Shown in pieces: positions 33,084 to 40,423 of a DNA stretch of 64,000 nt. The translations under genes were made by a program, and so were the position numbers. Under the pieces are notes generated by a model. It made no database searches, was not told where the DNA came from, and saw only the letters and a program-made list of their open reading frames with translations. Origin of the DNA: an uncultured Eubacterium sp. (lineage in GTDB: Bacteria; Bacillota; Clostridia; Oscillospirales; Acutalibacteraceae); contig CAJTZJ010000003.1 in assembly GCA_910583925.1 (NCBI GenBank), positions 124,001 through 188,000 on the forward strand, read 5' to 3'. Within the stretch, counting starts at the first letter, position 1. Every line of letters begins with the position of its first letter.

Positions 33084-33340
33084 ATTAATCACCAATACTA
33101 TTTTACACAAATACTCCGTATGGGGTTTGCAAATTACTCTATATGGAGTATATTTTAGTAAAATGCTTGCTCAGCTTGTTGCCAAACAATCCATCAGAAT
33201 TCGTGCGGTTTGTGCATTTTGTACGCTTCCGCACGAAAAATTTTAATATTTACAAAAAACCTTAGGGTACAGCAAGCTGTACCCACCTCCCTTTAATAAG
33301 AAAGGCACAGTGGTTAAAAATTTGTAATTAAAACTTTTTC
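33084..33340. other. Spacer between the XRE pair and the rpsO promoter
   Basis: Besides the XRE operators it contains two hairpins: TTCGTGCGG/CCGCACGAA (33200-33237) followed by AAAAATTTT, and GGGTACAGC-AA-GCTGTACCC (33265-33284). No gene is supported. The second palindrome shares the GTACAGC/GCTGTAC core with the terminator at 48241. Confidence 0.55.
33112..33150. promoter_or_regulatory. Paired XRE operators
   Basis: TACTCTATATGGAGTA (33135-33150, arms TACTC/GAGTA) and the related TACTCCGTATGGGGT (33112-33126) share CTCYRTATGG. Their centres are about 23 bp apart, upstream of the regulator at 33083, so autoregulation by paired dimers is likely. Confidence 0.6.
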
Positions 33341-33369
33341 TTTACAAATAAATATTAATATGTTATAAT
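33341..33369 (+). promoter_or_regulatory. rpsO promoter
   Basis: TTTACA (33341-33346) and a consensus TATAAT (33364-33369) with 17-nt spacing. Confidence 0.75.
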
Positions 33370-33380
33370 TCTATCGCTGT

Positions 33381-33465
33381 AAACGATTTACTCAGTTACG
33401 GGGGTAAGCCTATTAGGAATTCACCTGTCCCGTTTCTTAGTTTTTCGCAGTTCAGTAAATTTATT
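33381..33465 (+). promoter_or_regulatory. Structured rpsO leader, probable S15 autoregulatory RNA
   Basis: Nested helices are visible. An outer ATTTACT/AGTAAAT (33386-33392 and 33454-33460) encloses ACGGG/CCCGT (33398-33402 and 33429-33433), which in turn encloses a CCTATTAGG hairpin. S15 represses its own translation through leader structures in many bacteria. Which S15 leader class this is cannot be decided by eye. Confidence 0.5.
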
Positions 33466-33481
33466 AAATGAGGTGAAAAAT

Positions 33482-33757
33482 ATGACACAGGCAGAAAAGC
33501 AGGCTATCATCGCTGATTACGCAACTCACGAGGGCGACACCGGCTCTCCTGAAGTTCAGATTGCCGTTCTTACAACAAGAATCAATGAGCTTACAGCTCA
33601 TCTTAAGATCCATAAGAAAGACAATCATTCACGCAGAGGTCTTCTTAAAATGGTAGGTCACAGAAGAAACCTTCTTGCTTACCTTTACAAGAGCGATATT
33701 GAAAGATACCGTGCACTTATCGCAAAGCTTGGTATCCGTGATACTCTTGACAGATAA
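33482..33757 (+). CDS. rpsO: 30S ribosomal protein S15
   Basis: S15 binds the central domain of 16S rRNA early in 30S assembly. The 91-residue protein carries HEGDTGSPEVQIAVLT, the diagnostic LTAHLKIHKKDNHSRRGLL and LLAYLYKSDIERY. ATG 33482 is used, because AGGTG just upstream is the ribosome site and not a GTG start. It is followed by a terminator and then pnp, the usual rpsO-pnp order, but the pair is not attached to ribF. Confidence 0.98.
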   Translation: MTQAEKQAIIADYATHEGDTGSPEVQIAVLTTRINELTAHLKIHKKDNHSRRGLLKMVGHRRNLLAYLYKSDIERYRALIAKLGIRDTLDR

Positions 33758-33767
33758 TGCGAACATG

Positions 33768-33797
33768 GCAGACGATAGGAGGCTATCGTCTGCTTTT
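33768..33797 (+). terminator. rpsO terminator
   Basis: GCAGACGATAG pairs perfectly with CTATCGTCTGC around GAGG, then TTTT. Confidence 0.88.
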
Positions 33798-33815
33798 CAT
33801 CATTAAAGCAATCCG

Positions 33816-33892
33816 AAGGAGGATGAATATAGTAGTAAACTGAGCATATAAGTTAAAATTATGTGCTGAATTTATTACTATTGCACCTCCTT
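33816..33892 (+). promoter_or_regulatory. Long hairpin in the pnp leader
   Basis: A nearly continuous stem of about 34 bp starts with AAGGAGG (33816-33822) and ends with CCTCCTT (33886-33892). Between them ATAGTA-TAAA-T-AGCA-ATAA aligns with its complement through a few mismatches and G-U pairs. Enterobacterial pnp leaders contain a comparable long duplex that RNase III cuts, after which PNPase represses its own mRNA. A small mobile palindrome is the alternative reading. Confidence 0.6.
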
Positions 33893-33929
33893 TTGATATA
33901 AAAAATTTATTTTAAAGAGAGGTAATACT

Positions 33930-36122
33930 ATGTTTTTCAAAAATTTCAAAACATGGGAAACTGAATTTGCAGGCCGCAAATTCGTTCTTGAAACAGGAAA
34001 AATGGCAGGGCTTGCAAACGCTGCATTCCTTGCACGCTACGGCGAAACAGAGGTACTTTGCACCGTAACGGCTTCTGCAAAACCAAGAGAGGGCGTTGAC
34101 TTCTTCCCTCTTTCCGTTGATTACGAAGAGAAAATGTATTCAGTAGGCAGAATCCCCGGCTCATTCCTCCGCCGTGAGGGCAGAGCAGGCGAAAAGGCAA
34201 TTCTTACAAGCCGCTGCATAGACAGACCAATCCGTCCTCTTTTCCCAAAGGATTTAAGAAATGACTGCTCCGTTGTTGCAACAGTTATGTCTGTTGATCC
34301 CGATTGCTCCCCTGAGGTTACAGCAGCTATCGGCGTTTCAGCAGCTATCGCTGTTTCCGACATTCCATGGGACGGCCCGATTTCTTCCGTTAATGTTGGT
34401 CTTGTTGACGGCGAAATCGTTCTTAACCCAACACTGGAGCAGAGAGAAAAAACAGATTTGACACTTACAGTTGCTTCAACAGCAGACCTTGTTGCCATGA
34501 TTGAAGCAGGCGGTAATGAAATCCCGGATGACCTTATGTTTGACTGCATTATGGCAGGCCACGAAGAAAACAAAAAGATGGTAAAATTCATTCAGGGCAT
34601 CGTTGATGAAATCGGAAAGCCAAAATTTGAATACGAATCATCAGATCCGGACCCTGCTATTATGGCAGAAATTGAAGAATTCTGTATTGAAGATGTTAAG
34701 AAAGCACTTGATACAGATGATAAGCTTGTTCGCGATGAAGCGCTTCTTCCTATCTATGCAGCCGTTCACGAAAAATTTGACGAAAGATTTGAAGGCAACG
34801 AGGCTAAGCTTGACGAGATTATGTATCTTGTTCAGAAGCATGTTGTTCGTGCTTGGCTCAAGGATGAGCATAAGCGTGTTGACGGCAGAGGAATTGACGA
34901 TATCCGTCCGCTTAACGCTGAGGTTGATCTTCTTACAAGAGCACACGGATCAGGTATGTTTACAAGAGGACAGACACAGGTTCTTTCTGTTACAACGCTT
35001 GGTCCGATGAGCGATTGCCAGCTTCTTGACGGTCTTGATGAGCAGACTGAAAAAAGATATATCCACCACTATAATTTCCCAAGCTACAGTGTTGGCGAAA
35101 CAAAGCCATCAAGAGGCCCGGGCAGAAGAGAAATCGGTCACGGTGCACTTGCTGAAAAGGCGCTTGTTCCTGTTCTTCCTACCGTTGATGAGTTCCCATA
35201 CTGCATCCGTGTTGTTTCTGAGGTTCTTTCTTCAAACGGCTCAACATCACAGGGTTCAATCTGCGGTTCAACCCTTTCACTTATGGCTGCAGGTGTTCCG
35301 ATTAAGGCTCCGGTTGCAGGTATCAGCTGCGGACTTATTACAGGCGATGACGGCGTTTTCGGCGACTTTATGACTATGGTTGATATTCAGGGTCTTGAAG
35401 ATTTCTACGGCGATATGGACTTTAAGGTTGCCGGCACAAAGAAGGGTATTACCGCTATTCAGATGGATCTTAAGGTGCATGGTCTTACTCCTGAAATCAT
35501 CAAAGAAGCTTTTGCTAAAACAAACAAGGCAAGAAATTACATTCTTGATGATATTATGCTTCCTGTTATCAGCGAACCTCGCAAGGAACTTTCAAAATAT
35601 GCTCCTAAAATGCTTACTGTTTCCATTGACCCGGATAAAATCGGCGATGTTATCGGAAAAGGCGGCAAGGTTATTCAGGAAATCCAGGCTGAATTTGATG
35701 TTAAAATCAACATTGAAGAGGATGGAAGAGTATTCATCAGCGGTGTTGATATTGATAAGTGCAAGGGTGCTCTGGAGGTTGTAAGACTTATTGCAACCGA
35801 TCCTGAGGTTGGTGCATTCTACAATGGTGTTGTTACAAGAGTTATGAACTTCGGTGCATTCGTAGAAATTGCTCCCGGCAAGGAAGGTCTTGTTCATATT
35901 TCAAGACTTGATGTTAAGCGTACGGAAAAGGTTGAGGATTGTGTAAATGTTGGCGATTCAATCATTGTTAAGTGCATTGAAATTGACGATCAGGGCAGAA
36001 TCAATCTTTCAAGAAGAGATGCTTTGATTGAGCTTGAGGGAATGACTCCCGAGAATGATATTGACGAGGCTCCGAGAAAGCCCCGCCGTGATTTCAAAGG
36101 TGACAGACGCCCAAGAAGGTAA
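33930..36122 (+). CDS. pnp: Polyribonucleotide nucleotidyltransferase
   Basis: PNPase degrades RNA 3' to 5' by phosphorolysis and can add tails. The 730-residue protein has two RNase PH domains (FPLSVDYEEKMYSVGRIPGSF and the catalytic GSSTSQGSICGST-type block). A KH domain follows (IGDVIGKGGKVIQEI, about residue 570), then an S1 domain (GAFVEIAPGKEGLVHIS). The basic C-terminal tail RKPRRDFKGDRRPRR may contact RNA. The start follows AGAGAGGTAATACT. Confidence 0.98.
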   Translation: MFFKNFKTWETEFAGRKFVLETGKMAGLANAAFLARYGETEVLCTVTASAKPREGVDFFPLSVDYEEKMYSVGRIPGSFLRREGRAGEKAILTSRCIDRPIRPLFPKDLRNDCSVVATVMSVDPDCSPEVTAAIGVSAAIAVSDIPWDGPISSVNVGLVDGEIVLNPTLEQREKTDLTLTVASTADLVAMIEAGGNEIPDDLMFDCIMAGHEENKKMVKFIQGIVDEIGKPKFEYESSDPDPAIMAEIEEFCIEDVKKALDTDDKLVRDEALLPIYAAVHEKFDERFEGNEAKLDEIMYLVQKHVVRAWLKDEHKRVDGRGIDDIRPLNAEVDLLTRAHGSGMFTRGQTQVLSVTTLGPMSDCQLLDGLDEQTEKRYIHHYNFPSYSVGETKPSRGPGRREIGHGALAEKALVPVLPTVDEFPYCIRVVSEVLSSNGSTSQGSICGSTLSLMAAGVPIKAPVAGISCGLITGDDGVFGDFMTMVDIQGLEDFYGDMDFKVAGTKKGITAIQMDLKVHGLTPEIIKEAFAKTNKARNYILDDIMLPVISEPRKELSKYAPKMLTVSIDPDKIGDVIGKGGKVIQEIQAEFDVKINIEEDGRVFISGVDIDKCKGALEVVRLIATDPEVGAFYNGVVTRVMNFGAFVEIAPGKEGLVHISRLDVKRTEKVEDCVNVGDSIIVKCIEIDDQGRINLSRRDALIELEGMTPENDIDEAPRKPRRDFKGDRRPRR

Positions 36123-36139
36123 GCTTTAATTTATATTTT

Positions 36140-36168
36140 AGGGAATGGCAGATGCTGTTCCCTTTTTT
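36140..36168 (+). terminator. pnp terminator
   Basis: AGGGAA pairs with TTCCC around an inner GCA/TGC pair, followed by six T residues. Confidence 0.7.
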
Positions 36169-36169
36169 G

Positions 36170-36199
36170 TTGACGAACAATTCTATAATATGGTATTAT
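36170..36199 (+). promoter_or_regulatory. Promoter of the LacZ-type GH2 gene
   Basis: TTGACG (36170-36175) and TATTAT (36194-36199) with an 18-nt spacer, abutting the pnp terminator. Confidence 0.5.
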
Positions 36200-36256
36200 T
36201 AGATGAATTGCAAATGATAGATTTCGGCATTTTTCGCCAATAAGGAGTAAAGAATT

Positions 36257-39250
36257 ATGAGATACCAGATAAGCAGAAGTTTGCACTCGGATTTTTCTGT
36301 TTTTGAAGAAAACAAACTGACTGAGCGCAGCTATTTTATACCATTTTCATCAACTGAAAAGCTTTTGGAAAGCAATTATAAAAATGAACGCTATATTTCG
36401 GACAGAACAATTTGCTTAAGCGGAGAATGGAATTTTGCATATTTTGACAAGTTAAGCAAGATTCCCAATACCTTTGATACAGATGATTTTTCCTTCAGCA
36501 CAATAAATGTTCCAAGCACTTGGCAGCGAACAGGATATGATCAAATAGCTTATATCAACACAAGATATCCTTTCCCAAAAAAACCGCCGAAAATTCCGCA
36601 GGATGTTGCAGTTGGAATCTATCAAAGATGCTTCAATATCCAAAGCTCAAATGAACATCGGATTTTAACCTTTCTCGGTGTTGCAGGTGCACTTGCCGTT
36701 TACATCAACGGAAAATATGTCGGCTACAGTGAGGGAAGCCATAATACGGCTGAATTCGATATTTCATCATTCGTGAATGACGGCAGTAATGAAATTGTTG
36801 CGGTTAATTACAAATGGAGCAACGGAACATATCTTGAATGCCAGGATATGTTTAGAGAAAACGGCATTTTCAGAGATGTTTATATTATTGAAACAAAGAA
36901 AAACCATATAAGCGATTTCTGTATCAGACCTGAAAGAAACATTGACGGCACTTACAATGTCAATATTTCAGTTGACGGAAGCTTTGATGCGCATTCCAAG
37001 ATAAAGGTTACCACCAGGGACGAAAAAATTCTTTTTGAAGCAGAGCTTCTGCCAAACAAAAACGAAACCGTTCCATCACTTTATGCTGAGGAATGGAGCG
37101 CTGAAATCCCCAAGCTTTATGAAGTAACAATATCCCTTTTCAATAACGGCGAAGAAATTGAAGCAATCCGCACATACCTTGGTTTTAAACATATTGAAAT
37201 CAAAGAAGAGGCTTTCCTTTTTAATGACAGGGCAATTAAATTTAAGGGCGTTAACCACCACGATACGCATATGACAAAGGGATACGCAGTCAGCCTTGAC
37301 GATTTGGAGCTTGATATTAAAATTATGAAGGAATACAACTGCAATGCAGTAAGAACTTCTCATTACCCTCCGGACCCTGCGTTCTTAACAATGTGTGATA
37401 TTTACGGCTTATATGTTGTGGATGAGGCAGACATTGAAACCCACGGCTTTTACGCCATTCCCTACAGTACATACAGACCAAACAGGCTCAGCAACGATAT
37501 AACCTGGGCAAACCATTATCTGGACAGAGTTAAAAGAATGTACGGCAGAGATAAAAACCATCCGTGCATTACAATGTGGAGCCTTGGCAACGAATCAGGC
37601 GGATACAAATGCCAGGATGTATGCTATGATTATCTGAAAAAGATGAATCCGGAAACTCCTGTTCACTATGAGGGCGTTAACAGAAGCAAACGCTGGGCTT
37701 ATGATGTTGTTTCTCATATGTACGCATCTCCGGAGCTGATGAAAAGCGTTTTAGAAGGCAAGGCAGGCAAAAAGTATAAAGGAAAGCCTTTTTTCCAATG
37801 TGAATATGCCCACGCAATGGGCAATGGCCCAGGCAGACTTGAAGAATATATGAAGCTTTTCTATTCTTCAGACCAATTTATGGGAGGATGTATCTGGGAG
37901 TTTGCCGATCACAGCGTTTATGACGAAAGCGCCGAACACAAGTGGACATACGGCGGCGACCATAACGAACCGATACACGACGGTAATTTCTGCGTTGACG
38001 GATTATTCTTCCCAAACCGAGAGCCATCAAGCGGAGCACTTGAAATGAAAGCCTGCTATCGTCCAATACGGGCGACAAATATCGGCGGCGGAAACTTTGA
38101 ATTCTGGAACACAAGAAGCTTTAAATCAACCGAGGATATTACGATTGAATATGAAATTCTTGAAAATACAATTCCTGTTCAAGGCGGCACCTTTAATGTT
38201 GATATCCCTGCTGAAGATAAGCATGTTTTAAGCATTGAGTGCGAAGCACTGGAAAAAACAGATGCCGATATCTTTGTTAATTTTACATATAAAAACAGAG
38301 AAAACGGCTTTATAATTGCAAAAGAGCAGCTTATTCTTGCATCTGCAAATTTAAGCGGACAGATAGATTACAATCCGGCTGAAATCAGGACAGAAAAGGG
38401 CAGAATATCCGTTGAATTCAAAACAGGCAGCGCTGTTTTTGAAAAGAAAAAGGGATTATCCAGCCTTATTGCCAACGGCAGAGAATATATAAACCAAAGC
38501 CCGGTTGACAAAAAGACCGGATTTGTTCCCCATATATTCAGAGGAACAATTGATAACGACAGAAATCTTTTGATGTTCTGGAAATTCATCGGACTGAACA
38601 GTGCCAAGGCAAAGCTTAAAAGTATCAAAGTTATTGATAATAAAATCCGAACAGCCTACAGCTTTGTTACAAGAGGAATTTTCAAACTTGCAAAGGCATA
38701 TGTTGATTATACCTTCGGCGATAACGGCAAAATATATGTTACCGTTACACTTAAAAAATCCTGTATTTTAGCTTCAACGCTTCCGCGCTTTGGTGTTCAC
38801 TGCGAGCTTCCGGGCGAATTTGAAGCCATTCAGTATTACGGACTTGGTCCTGATGAAAATTATTCCGACTTTAAGGAGCATTCCATCATCGGAGTATACG
38901 AAACTTCTGTCTCCGAAATGGCACATAAGTACATCAAACCACAGGATTCCGGCAACAGGGGCGAAACACGATATGCTGTTATTACAACCGCAAGCGGCGA
39001 GGAAATCCGATTTAATGCAGTTGACAAAGCCTTCAATTTCAACGCAAACCACTTTACACTTGGGCAGCTTATCAGGGCAAATCATATTGAGGATATACCG
39101 GATATGAACACAACCTTTGCTTCCATAGACGGCTTTGTAAGGGGAACAGGCTCAGGCAGCTGCGGCCCTGCAACAACAAAGGAGCATTCCGTTTCCTTTG
39201 GCTATGGAAAACCGCTTGAATTCACTTTTGAATTTGAATTTTCCAAATAA
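36257..39250 (+). CDS. Beta-galactosidase, LacZ type (GH2)
   Basis: This 997-residue protein has the full five-domain LacZ order: sugar-binding jelly-roll, two Ig-like domains, TIM barrel and the large C-terminal beta-sandwich (about 720-990). The acid/base Glu is in WSLGNESGG and the nucleophile in QCEYAHAMGNGPG. DVPSTWQ-type and YGLYVVDEADIETHG blocks are also present. It lacks a signal peptide and should hydrolyse lactose or galacto-oligosaccharides in the cytoplasm. ATG 36257 follows AAGGAGTAAAGAATT. It is monocistronic. Confidence 0.95.
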   Translation: MRYQISRSLHSDFSVFEENKLTERSYFIPFSSTEKLLESNYKNERYISDRTICLSGEWNFAYFDKLSKIPNTFDTDDFSFSTINVPSTWQRTGYDQIAYINTRYPFPKKPPKIPQDVAVGIYQRCFNIQSSNEHRILTFLGVAGALAVYINGKYVGYSEGSHNTAEFDISSFVNDGSNEIVAVNYKWSNGTYLECQDMFRENGIFRDVYIIETKKNHISDFCIRPERNIDGTYNVNISVDGSFDAHSKIKVTTRDEKILFEAELLPNKNETVPSLYAEEWSAEIPKLYEVTISLFNNGEEIEAIRTYLGFKHIEIKEEAFLFNDRAIKFKGVNHHDTHMTKGYAVSLDDLELDIKIMKEYNCNAVRTSHYPPDPAFLTMCDIYGLYVVDEADIETHGFYAIPYSTYRPNRLSNDITWANHYLDRVKRMYGRDKNHPCITMWSLGNESGGYKCQDVCYDYLKKMNPETPVHYEGVNRSKRWAYDVVSHMYASPELMKSVLEGKAGKKYKGKPFFQCEYAHAMGNGPGRLEEYMKLFYSSDQFMGGCIWEFADHSVYDESAEHKWTYGGDHNEPIHDGNFCVDGLFFPNREPSSGALEMKACYRPIRATNIGGGNFEFWNTRSFKSTEDITIEYEILENTIPVQGGTFNVDIPAEDKHVLSIECEALEKTDADIFVNFTYKNRENGFIIAKEQLILASANLSGQIDYNPAEIRTEKGRISVEFKTGSAVFEKKKGLSSLIANGREYINQSPVDKKTGFVPHIFRGTIDNDRNLLMFWKFIGLNSAKAKLKSIKVIDNKIRTAYSFVTRGIFKLAKAYVDYTFGDNGKIYVTVTLKKSCILASTLPRFGVHCELPGEFEAIQYYGLGPDENYSDFKEHSIIGVYETSVSEMAHKYIKPQDSGNRGETRYAVITTASGEEIRFNAVDKAFNFNANHFTLGQLIRANHIEDIPDMNTTFASIDGFVRGTGSGSCGPATTKEHSVSFGYGKPLEFTFEFEFSK

Positions 39251-39260
39251 TATACAAAGA

Positions 39261-39290
39261 AAAGATGAGGCAAAAAAGCCTCATCTTTTT
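39261..39290 (+). terminator. Terminator of the LacZ-type gene
   Basis: AAAGATGAGGC pairs with GCCTCATCTTT around six A residues. Confidence 0.85.
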
Positions 39291-39295
39291 ACACA

Positions 39296-39325
39296 TAAAA
39301 AAGCACGAACCAAATTGGTTCGTGC
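39296..39325 (-). terminator. Terminator of the rplU-prp-rpmA operon
   Basis: GCACGAACCAA pairs with TTGGTTCGTGC (39303-39325) and is followed on the reverse strand by a seven-T run. Confidence 0.85.
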
Positions 39326-39338
39326 AAACTTTTGTTAA

Positions 39339-39623
39339 TTACTGCTCAACAGGGTAAACAGAAACCTTTTTTCTGTCTTTTCCCATTTTCTCAAATCTTA
39401 CAGTGCCGTCAACAAGAGCAAAAAGTGTATCATCAGAACCGATACCTACATTGTTGCCCGGATGAATATGAGTTCCTCTCTGGCGATAAAGAATGTTGCC
39501 TGCAAGAACAAACTGACCGTCTGCTCTTTTAGCGCCAAGTCTTTTAGATTCAGAATCACGGCCATTCTTTGTAGAACCCATACCTTTTTTATGAGCAAAA
39601 AGCTGTAAATCTAATTTAAGCAT
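39339..39623 (-). CDS. rpmA: 50S ribosomal protein L27
   Basis: L27 sits near the peptidyl-transferase centre. The 94-residue precursor begins MLKLDLQLFA-HKKGMGSTKNG. The first nine or ten residues are the Firmicutes extension that the Prp protease must remove before the N-terminus can reach the active site. YRQRGTHIHPGNNVG is the family block. The start follows GGAGGTGTAATA. The protease gene prp lies directly upstream in the operon. Confidence 0.98.
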   Translation of the reverse strand: MLKLDLQLFAHKKGMGSTKNGRDSESKRLGAKRADGQFVLAGNILYRQRGTHIHPGNNVGIGSDDTLFALVDGTVRFEKMGKDRKKVSVYPVEQ

Positions 39624-39625
39624 TA

Positions 39626-39940
39626 TTACACCTCCGAAATAATCACATTAATATTCTCGGGATAATCCTTCTGAAGCTCTGATAAATGAAGCTTTAATCC
39701 ATTCAGAATATCCTGAGCCGAATTTGCAGAGCTTTTAATCATCAGTTTTAAATAGCCGTCATCAGCCTCTGCCACAGCTTCAGACTTAACAATTTCAGTA
39801 ATTGTATTTGCAGCCATAAGGCAGGCACTTGAAACAAAAGCACAAATCAAATCCTCCCCATGCGGAGCACTCATTGAATGACCCTTGGCTTCAAAACCGA
39901 TTAAATTATTATCTGCTTTGTAAAAGTTAACTTTTATCAT
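39626..39940 (-). CDS. prp: Ribosomal-processing cysteine protease Prp
   Basis: The 104-residue protein removes the N-terminal extension of L27. The catalytic His and Cys are in GHSMSAPHGEDLICAFVS, where His of GHS and Cys of ICA correspond to the dyad of the YsxB family. It lies between rplU and rpmA with gaps of 2-6 nt, the classic order, so substrate and protease are co-expressed. Confidence 0.95.
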   Translation of the reverse strand: MIKVNFYKADNNLIGFEAKGHSMSAPHGEDLICAFVSSACLMAANTITEIVKSEAVAEADDGYLKLMIKSSANSAQDILNGLKLHLSELQKDYPENINVIISEV

Positions 39941-39946
39941 AGGTAA

Positions 39947-40255
39947 TTAAGCGTTGATTGCTGTAATTTCAACCTTTGTATATGGCTGACGATGACCCAT
40001 CTTGCGTTTTTCATTCTTCTTTGGCTTGTAAGTAAATACAGTGATTTTCTTGCCCTTGCCGTTCTTAAGAACCTTAGCTGCAACAGTTGCCTTTGCACAA
40101 TCCTTACCGGCCTTGAAACCCTTATCTGTGCTTACAGCAAGTACATTATCGAAAGTGATTTCTTCTTCAGCATCAACGCCAAGCTTTTCAATGTAAAGAA
40201 CATCGCCTTCAGCAACCTTATACTGCTTACCGCCTGTTACGATAACTGCGTACAT
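39947..40255 (-). CDS. rplU: 50S ribosomal protein L21
   Basis: L21 binds 23S rRNA with L20. The 102-residue protein begins MYAVIVTGGKQYKVAEGDVL and ends with KRKMGHRQPYTKVEI, both diagnostic. ATG 40255 follows AAAGGAGAAAATAAG. It heads the rplU-prp-rpmA operon, which here lacks the usual downstream obg. Confidence 0.98.
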   Translation of the reverse strand: MYAVIVTGGKQYKVAEGDVLYIEKLGVDAEEEITFDNVLAVSTDKGFKAGKDCAKATVAAKVLKNGKGKKITVFTYKPKKNEKRKMGHRQPYTKVEITAINA

Positions 40256-40331
40256 CTTATTTTCTCCTTTATCAAGTCTCGCTACGATAGGTGTATACCA
40301 CGGTACAACTTATAAACCCATAATATGCGGC
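40256..40331 (-). promoter_or_regulatory. rplU leader, possible L21 leader RNA
   Basis: The ~75-nt leader contains small complementary segments (TACC-GT-GGTA and neighbours). L21 leader RNAs are known upstream of rplU in Firmicutes, but the consensus cannot be confirmed by eye. Confidence 0.4.
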
Positions 40332-40337
40332 TTAATT

Positions 40338-40365
40338 ATTATATCAAAAAAATGCGCAATGTCAA
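40338..40365 (-). promoter_or_regulatory. rplU promoter
   Basis: Reverse-strand TTGACA (40360-40365) and TATAAT (40338-40343), both consensus, with a 16-nt spacer. Confidence 0.75.
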
Positions 40366-40388
40366 TACTTATCAAACAAAAAACATAA

Positions 40389-40412
40389 AAGAGCAGACTT
40401 TCGTCTGCTCTT
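40389..40412 (-). terminator. Terminator of the SDR-GPH transporter unit
   Basis: AAGAGCAGAC pairs with GTCTGCTCTT around a 4-nt loop; the reverse strand continues with T-rich sequence. Confidence 0.8.
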
Positions 40413-40423
40413 CGCTTTATAAA

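Noticed and set aside
40256..40320. GTACCGTGGTATAC-like sequence as a possible T-box
   Set aside because: The T-box consensus GGGTGGNACCGCG is not present, and the setting upstream of rplU favours a ribosomal leader.
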